Shown: positions 1 through 11,500 of the stretch, piece after piece
How the letters are laid out: every line of letters begins with the position of its first letter
How positions within the stretch are numbered: position 1 is the first letter of the stretch
NCBI GenBank assembly: GCA_944548615.1
Contig: OX155950.1
Coordinates: forward strand, 31,031,691-31,095,690
DNA: 64,000 bases
Origin: Micropterix aruncella
Taxonomy: Eukaryota; Arthropoda; Insecta; Lepidoptera; Micropterigidae
Direction: 5' to 3'
The notes under the pieces: model-generated
The model's database searches: none
What the model saw: only the letters and a program-made list of their open reading frames with translations
What the model was told of the DNA's origin: nothing
Program-made: the position numbers and the translations under genes

Positions 1-275
1 ATGTCATGGTGAAACTTAGAACAGGCTATCATAATTGAATGCGTATACAAAAATTCGTGTCTGCGCTGTTGACCGTTGTGGAGTCCCCTCGTCGGGAGTC
101 AATCCTGGGTGCAGAATCGGGTCATGCTTACCATAAAAATGCACTGTCATCGGAACTGAACCAACATGTTTAATTTCAACTTCATAGGATAAGAGTGAGT
201 GGTTCTAATTCTGCTTGCAAGACTTGACCTAAACAAACATACTGATAAAAATTGCAGGGTAAATAAAAGCTTCTA
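1..275 (-). repeat. Fragment of long-TIR repeat family A, cut by window edge
   Basis: Reads on the minus strand as the same unit seen at 1994-2928 and 15248-15766. It includes the conserved stretch around GTTGACCGTTG / GAGTCCCCTCGTCGG and the tail motif GGATAAGAG..GTGGTTCTAATT. The element continues beyond the window start, so its full size is unknown. No coding content. Confidence 0.75.
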
Positions 276-1195
276 AAAATCAACTATGTAGAACAGGTAG
301 CAATACTTAATAAATAGCCTTATATAATCCATCTAAATGTTCACACTGTAGTCTGCACTGATTGATCTATTTTTGTATGAGACCCTTGCATGGGATTACG
401 TTTTCTTTCAAAGATGCTTGCATAAAAATAATGAAAAACCCAGAGATTAAATTGTATAAATATAGGTATTAGTATTGCGAAAGATTACGGAAGGAATTAC
501 GGAACCATTGCGAGCAATCACTGGCATAAAAACCAGTTGATAGGTACGGCTTCGGTCACGACATGGAAAGCGATTCCGTGTGACTAACTTAATTAATACG
601 TTTTAACAAGTCATGACTTAATTTTCAGAGTATCGTTAATTAATTAAGTCCTAAGTAGGTACAAACCAAAGAGGCCGATTTCGCGGATGTATTGAATTGT
701 TTCCATTTTAACGAGAAAAAAAATAGCTTTTGGTTTTAGAATTTTTGTATTCACGCTACAGAAAACTTTTTAAAATAACGTCGGTTCATTATTTTGGTGT
801 TTTCTCCTGTGTAACTCTATAGAGATCAATATTAAAGTTTTCTGCTATATGATCTTTAAGAAAAGATGAGACAAGCAGATTATGGAGACACTACAGCTTA
901 AAAAGCAAAACAGCAACTGTAGTTTACAACAAATATACCCCCTTTAATGTCGAATCCATTGGGACAGGAACCCCAAGAAGAAAAGGCGATTGAATTAGGA
1001 TACCAGAGCGGTACTCTAAAGAGCGGTACTATAAAGAAAAATACTAACTAGTAGTTCTGTGAACAGTAGATCTCGACTGTATTAGAACCATTAAGGGCCA
1101 CCATTTTGAAACGAAATAAAAAAAATTAATCTTAATAAATACGAATAAAATCCAAAATATTGTCTGTATTCAACGGATCGTTTCGAAGGTAGCTT
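276..1195. other. No recognisable gene or repeat
   Basis: AT-rich sequence with no long open frame, no coding similarity I recognise and no clear terminal inverted repeats. It is probably intronic or intergenic. Confidence 0.5.
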
Positions 1196-1460
1196 ACATC
1201 AGGTCAACAACCACCCCCGCTTCTTAGGAAACGTACTTTTCCAGACCCTCACGAGTATTCGCCGGAGTGCTCAGCCGATTGGCAAACGCCGCACGATGCG
1301 CAAACCGCCCAGTATCGCCCGAGGTGTGTCCCCAAATTAGAACAACCGATTACCTGATAACGACAAAATCGTGTTAGGGTACACGGAGTTCTTTCCATGT
1401 TAGTCCCTCTTCGAGGAGGCTACCGTATAGGAAGTTGAGCCGTGAGTTGATCTGACCCAA
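1196..1460 (-). repeat. Dispersed repeat family E, copy 1
   Basis: The reverse complement matches 57360-57625 along its length. Shared blocks include CCTCCTCGAAGA, GCGGTTTGCGAATCGTGCGG-like and CACTCCGGCGAATA, and both copies end in AGCGGGGGTGGT..GTTGACCTGATG. A third, end-only copy lies at 27357-27425. It is more GC-rich than its surroundings and has no open frame conserved between copies. Confidence 0.7.
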
Positions 1461-1993
1461 TATAACAAATAGGTCATCAGGCCCAAGCTGCACGGAATCG
1501 TTAGATACCAAATTTTGTTGAACAGTCAACAACGGTCGACTTATGGAATAATCCCAATGTGATTCTGAGCTGATTACCCAACCCTAGCGAGGGTGATAAG
1601 AATAATGGATTTCTGTGCACATAATATTGTTTCCTGACACTTTGCAAAAGAAATTTTATAAAATGCTCATTTTGCACTGCGAAAACCACGATGTTTACGG
1701 TCTGAGAATAAATCTCTCTTGATACGAACTTTCTTTTATGGACTATTAAGTTCCCTCGGCTTCTTTATTTTCATGGTCAGAGACGAACCCGGCATTACTG
1801 GCATTACCGACCGCCCGTGACACCGAAACACTTTCCATCTCGTGACCGAGCGAGCTGTCTGCCGCCATGCCTCTCGCGATTCTTTCTAATTATCTCTAAT
1901 CTAAGTATAAGTAACCCAGACTCGCCAATTCCCATAATGGCGGACACAATCAGTGGAGAAGAGTAAGCCGTTCAAGGGAAATAGGTAGGTATA

Positions 1994-2928
1994 GACCGCG
2001 CCAAATTTCTTGGTTCCTCGCCCACAAGCTCATATCACACGTATTGCATTTAGTGAACACCAATATACTGAATTTAAAAAGGTATAGAAATCCTTTAAAG
2101 GATTAGGATTTCTATCCCTTTTTTACAAGCTTTTATAAACCTTGCAATGTTTATCAGTATTTGGATTGTTTACTTCAAATCTTGCAAGCAGCATTAAAAC
2201 CACTTCCTCTTATCCTATAAAGTAGAAATTTTACATTTTGGGTCAGTTCCGTTGACAATGCACTTTTATGGTGAGCATGACCTGATTCTGCACCCAGAAT
2301 TGGCTTCCGACGAGGGGACTCCTCAACGGTCAACAGCACAGAACGAAATTTTGATACGCACTCAATTATGGTAGCCCGTTCTAAATTTCACTATGGCATG
2401 GCTGCTGCACCCAGGGTTGGCTTCCTACGAGGGGACTCCTCAACGGCCAGTATCACAGAAACGACATTTTGTATACGCATTCAATTATGATAGCCTGTTT
2501 TAGTTACATCGCGTTAGGGCTGCTGCATCCACGGTTGGCTTCCAAGGACCCCACTCCTCAGTGGTCAACAGCACAAAAACAAAAAAATGTATACGCATTC
2601 AATTATGATAGCCCGTTCTAGTTTCATTGCGATAGGGCTCTGCTGCATCCAGGGTTGGCTTTTAATTAGGGGACTCCTTAACGGTCAACAGCACAGAAAC
2701 GAAATTTTGTTATGGTAATCGAAATTCAATTATGGTAGCCCGTTTTAAGTTCCACTATGACTTGCTGCTGCAATTAGGTTTGGCTCGGAAGAGAGCATTT
2801 TAATAAAAGGTTGTTTCTAAAAATGTGTTTTTACTATTAACTTATGGTTTCAGTGTATTGGTGTTCAATAAATGCAATACGTGTGATCTGAACATGTGGG
2901 CGAAGGACCAAGAAATCTGGCGCGATCA
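1994..2928. mobile_element. Non-autonomous DNA element with ~80-bp terminal inverted repeats and internal tandem units (family A)
   Basis: The left end (from GACCGCGCCAAATTTCTTGG) is the near-perfect reverse complement of the right end (to CCAAGAAATCTGGCGCGATC). The match runs about 80 bp inward through the block TATTGCATTTAGTGAACACC and its mirror. Between the ends, from about 2240 to 2790, lie about four imperfect copies of a ~120-bp unit containing GTTGGCTTCC..GAGGGGACTCCTCAACGG and GCATTCAATTATG. There is no transposase, so it must be moved by another element. The target duplication is not clear. Other fragments of the family are at 1-275, 6502-6862, 15248-15766 and 19574-19857. Confidence 0.75.
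2080..2116. repeat. Small hairpin inside family A element
   Basis: ATAGAAATCCT pairs with AGGATTTCTAT across a ~10-nt loop. Its role is unknown. Confidence 0.5.
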
Positions 2929-3128
2929 TTACCTTCTAAGTTAATTGCGAACAACTACTTCGGTTCAGGAGATAAATTAATTTAAATCACAGTGGGAGGG
3001 GGGGGGGGTAGGAAGAATCCAATTTTTAATCCGCTATTATCGCGTAAAAAATCTTGTACAAAAATGAGCAGATCCGATTATGATTTAAATGCCGATGCGT
3101 TGGAGTTCTTCTTTTTCTCAGAAGAAAT

Positions 3129-3166
3129 ACAGAGCTCGGTAATATTCGCATATTACCGAGCTCTGT
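3129..3166. repeat. Perfect 17-bp hairpin
   Basis: ACAGAGCTCGGTAATAT at 3129-3145 is the exact reverse complement of 3150-3166, with the 4-nt loop TCGC between them. There is no T-run or gene next to it, so it is not a terminator. Confidence 0.85.
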
Positions 3167-3169
3167 AAA

Positions 3170-4660
3170 GAGGATAATAATCGCTATAGACATATAAAAT
3201 GAAAAATTAAAAGAGTTGCAAAACACATAGTATATTTAAATTCAAATATTTTTTTCATTTTCAACTTACAATTATTATAATGTTCAATATTCGAAATTTA
3301 ACTAGGATGCCGCCTGTTCTAAGAGAGAGACAATTTATTTAAATCATTATTATTTTGAGAAATTTTTAAACATCATTAAACTTAATAAAACTACCCTAAT
3401 TATCTAAATAAATTTCAAAACAAAATGTCACAAAAAATATTATAAACTATCAATGATAAGCAAGTAATTTAAAATACATTTAAAAATAAAACATCTAAAA
3501 TATTCGAAATATACTTTCAATTATAAAATTAGTATATAAATTGGAAACCTACCGAAATTTACTAGTTTTTTTTACTAAAATTCAGGAAAAAATCATTGGT
3601 TGATTTTATTGCGTAGTTTTTATTTTTTGCTGAACAAATTTGAACTTTATTACAAAACCATTGAGTTTTGAAATATTTGCAATCCTTTTTTGAGGATTCA
3701 TCAACTTATTATTGACCTATAAATTGATACTGGGATATGTTATTTTAGAAGTCGGAGCCGGAAAATCATTGAAGTCATATTGGATCGTAATATGAAATCG
3801 AAGAATACCGCGGTTGTTAATACGAATTTACAGCGTGAAGTTTGTAGCACCCGACGTTTCGTCTAATATGCGACCGACTTTGTCCAAGGTAGTCTGAAGT
3901 GAGGTTCGTCATGGTAGTCGTCATCCGTTGTTCTGCGGGTAGGCGGCAAGTTGCTGCTGTTATTTTGCAGATTATAACGGCGTTGGAGCGGCGGGTTCGG
4001 CGCGCGAATTCCGAAAATCCGCCGCGCTCACATTATCCACTGCATCTTGTTTTACGTCCTAGCGCTCGGCGATGGGCATTGAGAACGTTTTAAGAAGAGA
4101 GTACCAAGTAGTAGAACATTTATAACCGTCGTCTCTATTAAAGATCGGGGTTTTTCTTATTTCAATGGCTGGAAAGCGGGGAAAGTAAAATTGTTCTTTG
4201 GATAGAATAATGGGATTTTGATCGTATTTATAATATTGGACAGTTTTCATTGATATTTCTCTGCGTATTTATAATAGGATGTAGAAGATTACTACATAAA
4301 TCTTTAGCTATATGACAGTTGAGAACTATTTCTAACTATTTGTAAAACAGTTGTAGGTATTTTTTTTAAAATATTTTATTTTAATATGGGATGTGGCATG
4401 AAGGGTCCTTAAGTATATACTCTTACGTTGTTGCATACGCTTGAATTCGCCTTATTCACGCATATAAATAACCTATCCTAATATGTGATATGACGTTTCT
4501 CGCACTGTGGTGTGTAACTATCAGTCGACTTTAAATTTTACATGACAGATACGCGGATTTGTTGCCAGCGTTATCTATTTCCGCCTTAGCTATTTTTCTT
4601 TCTCTTTTTTGACGCCATTCGAGCGATGTCGACCCATTTCCCTCTCAAACAGTAACTGAT
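3170..4660. other. No gene recognised; one repeat G fragment
   Basis: AT-rich sequence. The only recognisable piece is 3828-3866 (GTGAAGTTTGTAGCACCCGA and following), which matches the arms of the inverted repeat at 23764-23923. Short open frames here do not look coding. Confidence 0.45.
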
Positions 4661-4670
4661 AACCTCGAAG

Positions 4671-4678
4671 TATAAATA
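4671..4678 (+). promoter_or_regulatory. Candidate TATA box
   Basis: TATAAATA at 4671-4678 is followed about 30-37 bases later by TTCATT, an initiator-like site, and then by ATG codons at 4759 and 4769. Spacing fits an arthropod RNA polymerase II core promoter. Support is by spacing only, and AT-rich DNA gives many chance TATA matches. Confidence 0.35.
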
Positions 4679-4768
4679 ACGGCGCTGTTGAGTTTCTGGC
4701 GCTGTTCATTTTCCTTCGCAGCTCGCCCTACAGCGAACGAAGGTATTCGAAGGTGGAAATGGGACGTT

Positions 4769-4873
4769 ATGTGGAAATATGCGATGATCTTGTTTTTCTC
4801 TCATTTAGCTTACATTATTCCGGTCTCTGTTGGAGCACGTCCGAATATCGAAGGGGGGGGGGGGGGGTTCTGA
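4769..4873 (+). CDS. Possible first exon encoding a secretory signal peptide
   Basis: The frame from the ATG at 4769 gives MWKYAMILFFSHLAYIIPVS followed by VGARPNIE. That is a short polar start, a hydrophobic core of about 18 residues and a plausible signal-peptidase site after VGA. It lies 91 bases after a candidate TATA box. The frame then enters a G-run of about 14 bases (4854-4867), where a one-base length change would alter the frame, and stops at 4873. A consensus splice donor (GTGAGT) follows at 4879-4884. If real, this would be the start of a small secreted protein whose other exons I cannot find. It could equally be a chance open frame. Confidence 0.25.
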   Translation: MWKYAMILFFSHLAYIIPVSVGARPNIEGGGGGF

Positions 4874-5824
4874 TACTGTGAGTCATGACGATGGTACATT
4901 GGCAGCTATTATAATGCGCAGTACAGATATTTGTACCTACAGTACACACAACTTTCTGCAGAAATCTAAAAGAAAGAAAAGGACAAAATGTATAAGTCAA
5001 CGATTCTATTTGCGCTTAATTTGTCTTACTTACTTGAGGCTTTCGAAATAATGGCCTATCGGAGAGTACGCCGGGTTGACAGAGTCAAGAATGAGGGAGT
5101 TTTAAAGTGCTTGAGCAATAACATGGAAATATCGAGGACACTAAAGACCCAAAAATTTGGGAATACTTTGTTTATGTTGGATTTTAAAAATCTTTGATTT
5201 AAATCAAATGTGTCAGTTCGCGCGCCAACAAACAAAGTATAATACAGACGTTCTATGATGCAGACGTTCTATCTCTTGGTTGTGCGATTTCGCCTCATTT
5301 CGAATATGCTAGCGATTTATATGCATAGAGCTATGTTTTTCGCTATTATAATATTTGTTTTTAACAATTCTGCATGTATAACAGTATGCATGCCCTTGTA
5401 TTTTTTTGTACATTACTTTATAAAAAAAAAATGTCACGCTTCATCCCGAAAAATAAAACAATGTTAATAATAATAAACGCTTTATTCAAAATAAAACGGA
5501 ACGTATTGCCTTCAGGGATTATTCCAGATCAAATCTGTACTGATTTTCGAACATTGCGGTTAGTTACTAACTTAACCTATATAATAGAAAAGTTTGGAAA
5601 ATACAAAAAAAAATGTGGGTCACACCAAAATAAACTAAAACCCATAAGGACGCAGAGGTTTTAAAAGGAGGATTAGGGAAGGGAAAGGAAATTTATGTGA
5701 AAGATTTCAAATGTTCTTTGAGTCTGTTTTTAATATATGTTATGCTTGGCGCGGTTCTCAAGATTTTCGGCAAAGCATTCCATAGTCGGGTTCCATGCAC
5801 GGTGAAACAGAATAAGAAGAAGTC

Positions 5825-5896
5825 AAGAAGAAGAGAAGAATAAGTCACTGCTGTGGCCCACTGGCCACAGCAGTGACTTATTCTTCTCTTCTTCTT
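5825..5896. repeat. Perfect 34-bp hairpin with 4-nt loop
   Basis: Positions 5825-5858 are the exact reverse complement of 5863-5896, with loop CACT. The stem core is TAAGTCACTGCTGTGGCC and the outer part is purine-rich AAGAAG. A hairpin this long and perfect must be recent or maintained, because one mutation would break it. It looks like an inverted duplication rather than a regulatory site. Confidence 0.95.
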
Positions 5897-6501
5897 ACTC
5901 TCTATACTATAGAGAAAAACAGGCTATCTTCAGATCTCAGAGTGCGTCCATGAGCCGATAATGCAGTAAAACTGCTGGTGAGATATTCAGGAGCGGCCGA
6001 CGCCTTTCAAGATTCTTAACGGCAGACAGAGAGCTCTTTTTTCTTCCGAGTCGGCAGCCAGTAAAGCTTCTTTCTGAATTCCGTGATTTGGTCAAATTTT
6101 CTGAGTCCATGTATATGGTATATCGAATGCAATGGCTAACTTCTCTGTAAGGATAACTCTACTCGTCTGCGCATCTAATAATTTAAGGCAAAATAATGAA
6201 GAAGAGGTCCCGGACGATGAAAAACATCGAAGCAAAACGGGTTTTAGAGACATCCCGATATGGCAGCCAATAAAGTCGTTATAGCTAATATCATAGCCGA
6301 CTTTCAGTAGCGGACATGGCACCAGAAGAAGAAGAAGAAGCTTATTCACTATCATATCTACTTACCTTTTTAACTTACTTACTAACAACGTAATTGTTCT
6401 ATTTACATTATTTAATGTAATGTAACTTGTTAATAGGTTTACAATGGGTTGATTACAGGGATTAAGTATATACAACGAAGTGCATAATAATATTGTACAC
6501 G

Positions 6502-6862
6502 TGGGTTCAGTTCCGATGACAGCGCATTTTTATGGTTAGCATAACCTGATTCTACAACCAGGATCGGCTCCCGGTGAGGCTAACCTTCCACTGTCAACGG
6601 CACAGACACACAATTGTGTATACGCAGGTAATTATAATAGCCCGACTCCTCAACGGTCAACAGCGCAGACACGATATTTTGTAAATGCATTCAGTTACGA
6701 CAGCCCGTTCTAAGTTTCACCAAGACAGGACTGCTGCAACCAGGGTTGGCTTCCAACGTGGGAACTCCTCACCGGTCAACAGCTCAGACACGAGATTTTG
6801 TATACGCATTCAATTGTGATAGGTCGTTCTGAGTTTAACCATGACATGGCTGCTGCACTTTT
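6502..6862 (+). repeat. Family A tandem units, internal part only
   Basis: Starts at GGTTCAGTTCCGATGACA and carries about two and a half ~120-bp units ending in ATGACATGGCTGCTGCAC. The long terminal inverted repeats of the 1994-2928 copy are absent. Confidence 0.7.
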
Positions 6863-7410
6863 TGGAGTCGGTTTTTTTTGTAAACATTTTATTTATTCAT
6901 TGAAATGTAGGCATGTCTAATTATTCAGCAAAATATTCAACACTATCTGGTTCAATGGCACACTATACTATATAGTGTTCGGTGAAAACGTCACGTAAGT
7001 ACAACGGAGTGCATAATAATATTGTAGAATGCCGCAAAAATGCCGATTAGGCAGGATATCGTAACACCAATTGGCTGCTTTAGGCGTCTTCCCGCCGATT
7101 TCGCAATTCGGATTTGATAACGACTTAGTAATCACTAGTCTATGTAATTCCAATAATAATTGGGCAATTTTAATTCAATTTCATTCAAAACCGTTCACTG
7201 ATACGGTGTGTGGGTTGAATTCCGGTCTTTTTCTAAAATGAGATTAGGTATGCATTAAATACCTAATCATAAATTGTCTATGACGATGTTATTAATACCA
7301 TTGATACCCTATATAAGCAATGCTTTATACATACCACTCTGTCTAATTCGGATATTTATCTTTATCAAGTAGATCTTTATCTGCAAGCCTGCGTAAAATT
7401 ACAGATTTGC

Positions 7411-7470
7411 GTGGCCAGGAAGTGTTGACCTTAATCCAATAGAAAATCCTCTGGTCATGGCTGAAATTTG
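7411..7470 (+). pseudogene. Tc1-type transposase fragment (decayed)
   Basis: One frame reads WPGSVDLNPIENPLVMAEIW. This matches the conserved Tc1-family block W-P-x-x-S-x-D-L-N-P-I-E-N around the third catalytic acidic residue. Only about 20 residues are recognisable and there is no long frame around them, so this is a fossil, not a gene. Confidence 0.55.
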
Positions 7471-7769
7471 GTAGTGTTACGTTTCAATCATAGTAGTGCA
7501 GTCACTTGAGCGAAAAAAGGGTCAACCACCGAATGAGAGATAATAAGCTGGAAACTCGTATACACCTTCATTCTGGCGTTCTTAAAGTGGTCTCAAAAGT
7601 CTCATAAAATATCGTGTTTGCGTCGTAAGTTATTCAAGGTCAAAGGTCACAAAAAAACGGTTTTACCCGATTAACTAGGTTTCTATAGCTCAAATGTTAA
7701 AGCATAAAATTTGCGACAAATTTTGTTGCAATTTTATTTTTCATGCGCTCAACCGTTTTTAAGATAGAG

Positions 7770-7880
7770 GGTGGAGAGAGCGCAGCGCTCAGCCATACAT
7801 GGTGTTATTCACCGAGATTCACAGTTGACCTTGCATTACAGTATGTATGGCTGAGCACTGCGAGCTCTCTCTCATTCCAA
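7770..7880. repeat. Imperfect inverted repeat, ~30-bp arms
   Basis: GCTCAGCCATACAT at the left pairs with ATGTATGGCTGAGC at the right. The arms extend outward with mismatches into GAGAGAGCGCAGC / GCTCTCTCTC. It lies inside an open frame of 118 codons (7743-8099) that I could not tie to any protein family. The hairpin argues that the open frame is part of a repeat. Confidence 0.6.
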
Positions 7881-8289
7881 GGTGAAACCCCTAATATGAC
7901 TGGACTATATCAACAAAAGGAAGCTGATCAACGCCACCATCTAGGCTTGGTACTGGGTGATCTCACCAAAAGATCTCAGTCGTCTGGTAGACTCAATGCC
8001 GTGAAGAATCGAATAAGTGCTAGAAGAGAAAGGATATCCAAACAAATATTGAAAAAAGTTTTATTTCGAAGTAAAAATTGTGTGGATTTTTTAAAATGAA
8101 ACATCTTTTGTGATTTTCGTTTTACTGTAAACAGCAATATGAATTTTTGAAATTTGTTGTGGTAATATAAATTGCTATATATCATATTTTGAATTAAATA
8201 CGAAATACATAGGATTATAATTTAAATTTCGTGTAATAATTCCAAAAGTCATGGATCAAATGAAAATTCTCTTATAAGACCTAGTATGC

Positions 8290-8358
8290 TTCAGAATGTT
8301 CTATAATGTTCCAGAATATTAAAGAATATTTTAGAATGCTTCAGAAGGTTCCAGAATG
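8290..8358. promoter_or_regulatory. Cluster of heat-shock-element-like GAA/TTC units
   Basis: GAAGGTTCCAGAA at 8344-8356 is a perfect three-unit heat shock element (GAAnnTTCnnGAA). GAATGTTC and TTCCAGAAT occur just upstream, so about eight alternating units lie within 70 bp. Heat shock factor trimers bind such arrays. No heat-shock gene was found next to it, so it may be incidental or part of a repeat. Confidence 0.4.
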
Positions 8359-8359
8359 G

Positions 8360-9990
8360 GGTGGGACGGAACCGACGCAACGCTGGTGACATTCAGCTAG
8401 TTTACTATCAAAGGCTTTAGAGACACTATGAAAACAATAACGGTGATTTCATCTAATTACCACTGCAATAAACACGTGTCTTCTTCAGAGATGATTTTGC
8501 ATAGCAGATTGTCTATTATTTACAGCACGACTTATGATAATTTTGCCACTTCCACGCAAAAGATGCCGCGGTAATTCCGACCGTAAAGTCATGCTGCAGC
8601 GGCTCATCTTCGTGACTCTCATCTAATGCAGTGATAATAATCTGTAACATTTTGCGTGTATTATACACGTCACTAATAAATACCTAAGTTATAAAAGTTT
8701 AAAAAAATCAAGGGGTAAAAATTTCTATCACGAACTGAATCCTTACTTCGACAAAATATTTCAATATCGTTGATATACTTAATTAATATCATATATCTAA
8801 GATACCTCTATAACTAAGTATAAACGTACGAATATAAGTAAAAGTATAAATAAGATATCCTTTGGAACGGATTATTCTTTTGTTCAACCTCGTACTTATT
8901 TTGATTTTTATTATAATTATTGTCGTTTTACGTACCTATGTGATTGTTGAGAATTTATCTTTTATATTCTCTGATTGGTTATTATTAGCATTACTTTTAT
9001 TAATTATTTGTTGCATTCGTTTAAGGATATTAATTTCTATATTTTTTAAAATTGATTAATTGCTTAATTTATATTTTCGATTATTTGTGTTTTAAACGAA
9101 TATTATTATGACATATCCAACTTTATTTGTAATTTCGGATAAATAAAAGCCTGTTGACTACTGACTATATTAACTATATCTATCATAGTATATTATATTT
9201 CCTTTTGTAGGAATCTATGAGCTCCACTGGAAAGAACCGTCAAAGTAAACCGCGAGGCACTTTTTACACGACTGCCCAACAAATAATAAATGATCGGTTT
9301 AAAAAACCGCTAAAAACACGCTTTTATAAATCCACGTAAAAACCACATCATCAGACCTTAAAACCTAATCGTGGTCAAAGTGCATTCCAAGACTGTTCTA
9401 ACAAGTCCAAACACAGCTATGATACGATGTTCCATCATGAAGTTCCAGTTCATATCTTCCGACTCCATCGTCAGATCAGTTCGACAGTACCATATTATTG
9501 TATTGTCATCAGAACGTCATATAGCTGCCAATTTTCATGACGCTACGATCCTTGGAAGATGGTTAAATTACTTACCTTAGATTCCATTACATAGTTACAT
9601 ACAGGTCGACCTAATAAAAGCGCGTTAAAAAGGAGTGTAATATGGCCGTTGTGATATCAGTCAATTATATGCAGACAATTTCCTTCCAACAAAATTTGCA
9701 GTGCTTCTTCTTTTAGCCAAATTAGATGTATCGAATTTGTAATTTATAGTACAGTTATTATTTACAAAATTATTATATTTGCAAATTCTGGTCTCATATT
9801 TTCTAATGTTAAGTTCGTTTCAACCTGTCTCACACCGGGAAGGTTTAAAAAATGCATCCTCTGGAATTCTGTCGTAGAAGAAATCTGCTTTACAAGAACT
9901 ACTCGGCAGGATGTCGAAGATCACAAAATGATTAATAGCTCTAAAAGCTTTAAAAGGCTATAAGATTTTGAGTCCCTTTTCGGATGACTT
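8360..9990. other. No gene recognised
   Basis: AT-rich sequence with only a 25-bp scrap of repeat family B (9259-9283, ACACGACTGCCCAAC). Hydrophobic short frames near 8860 come from T-rich sequence. Confidence 0.45.
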
Positions 9991-10004
9991 ATGAATGAAC
10001 TAAC

Positions 10005-10225
10005 TATTCGTTTTTACTTTCCCGGCCCACCAACCGAAGAAAAGGGAAAGTGTTGTGAACAAGCAAAAAAAATCGAAATGAAAACGGAACTACACATTTT
10101 GAGCCCCCCTGAGACGATTAGGACCATTTCCATATTGAGGTATAGGTATGCCTGTCTGTGTGTGTGTATGTGTGTTTGTGTCTATGTAATCCTCCACGAT
10201 AGCGCCCAACACCTAACTTTCACAA
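10005..10225 (+). repeat. Repeat family C, 5' part only
   Basis: Contains GAAAGTGTTGTGAACAAGC, GAGACGATTAGGACCATTTC, a TG-rich microsatellite and CTCCACGATAGCGCCCAACA. It stops where a second, longer copy begins, so two copies lie head to tail. Confidence 0.75.
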
Positions 10226-10810
10226 TACTTTCCCGACGAGAAGGGAAAGTATTGTGAAAGCGCAATTTTTTTTATTCGAGATGAAGACGGATATGAACAT
10301 TTGGACAACCCCTGAGATGATTAAGACCGTTCATAGATTGAAGTCTCTGTGAGTCTGTATCTGTGTGTGTATTTCTCCACGATAGCGCCCAAACGCTCAA
10401 TCCGATTGAACTGAAATTCGACATGCAGGCATTATTTGGTCATGGCAAGAGTTGCAAAGGTTGTAGTTGAAATTGGTCCACCAGTCTCGAAATATTGGAA
10501 TTAGGGACTTTACATTAGGTACACAGATGCCTTGTTGGCTCAAAATCACATTGTGAAATTTTGGTTGGAGAATCTCATATAAAAGCTACACTAGGTATAT
10601 AAATTCAGCCATACATTTTAGTCAAATATTAACGTCTCGGGCACCGCGGTTGGTTTCTCGGCTAAGAGCCAACAGATGGAACGGAACCCAACCGGGTTCA
10701 TCCGCCGACCGAGGGAGGGTGCTCATCAATTTAATTTATGAAATGAATATTCAGATAAAATCAGTCCTTGGCTTTTTGCCGGGAAATTATTGGGATGACA
10801 CAACCGATGT
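10226..10810 (+). repeat. Repeat family C, long copy
   Basis: The family runs from GGGAAAGTATTGTGAA through a variable (TG)n tract and CTCCACGATAGCGCCCAAAC to an end near TTGCCGGGAA. Other copies are at 20385-20970, 28330-28920 and 61440-61690 on the plus strand, and at 27820-28140, 33966-37790 (interrupted) and 40600-40770 on the minus strand. No open frame is shared between copies. Confidence 0.8.
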
Positions 10811-10856
10811 TTTCTACATTTAAATAACTTACTTATCGGCATTATTGTCAAGGATT

Positions 10857-11500
10857 TACCCGACTGTCCAACAAAAAAGGAGTGTAATGTGTACAGGGTT
10901 CATATATGTATGTTTTCCTGTTTTTATTCGACCATAACTTCTAAATGCATGAACCGATTTAGCAGTGTGTAATAAATAGTATTAGAATCGTTATGTCATC
11001 CCGAGTTTCATTGGGTACCTTAACTGTCAAAATATCAAGTAAGTACCAGGCGTACGCTTTGCCCGTACAACGAAACGAAAATACGCCGGATTTCCGGGAG
11101 ATAAATTCCAACTATTCCTCCCCCCCCACCACCCCCCCCCCCCCCCTTCCCCCGGATGCCTGACACTAGTTACGTAAGTAGCGGATTCTCCCTGATTCTA
11201 ATTTTTAACCGATTTAGAAGTGTTTGATATTGTTAGAATCGTCATGTCATCCCGAGTGTCAAAGCGGCTTTTAAACTTTCCAAATGTCAAAATATACTTT
11301 TCTAAATGTCCAAATATCAACAAATTAACATAAATATATCGTGTTTAGTGTCAAATGAAAGGTCTGATTGAGTACATTCCGGAAATATACATGTATCTAT
11401 ATGTATAAATATATAAACAACAAATATTTCATAAAAAACCGTAATAAAATATAATTACAAATACAATACTTCACTTTCTGTAACGGCTGGCGCGTTTTTT
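10857..11500 (+). repeat. Repeat family B, rearranged copy
   Basis: The family begins near ACACGACTGCCCAACAAAAA and ends near its reverse complement, GGCAGTCGTGT, so it looks like a ~390-bp TIR element. In this copy the body AACCGATTTAG..GTCATCCCGAGT occurs twice (near 10950 and 11207), separated by ~150 bp that include a long C-run at 11117-11148. It is either two joined copies or one with an insertion. Confidence 0.7.

Noticed and set aside
7743..8099. 118-codon plus-strand open frame
   Set aside because: Its first third lies in an imperfect inverted repeat, it has no recognisable domain, and I see no promoter or splice context. It remains possible but unsupported.
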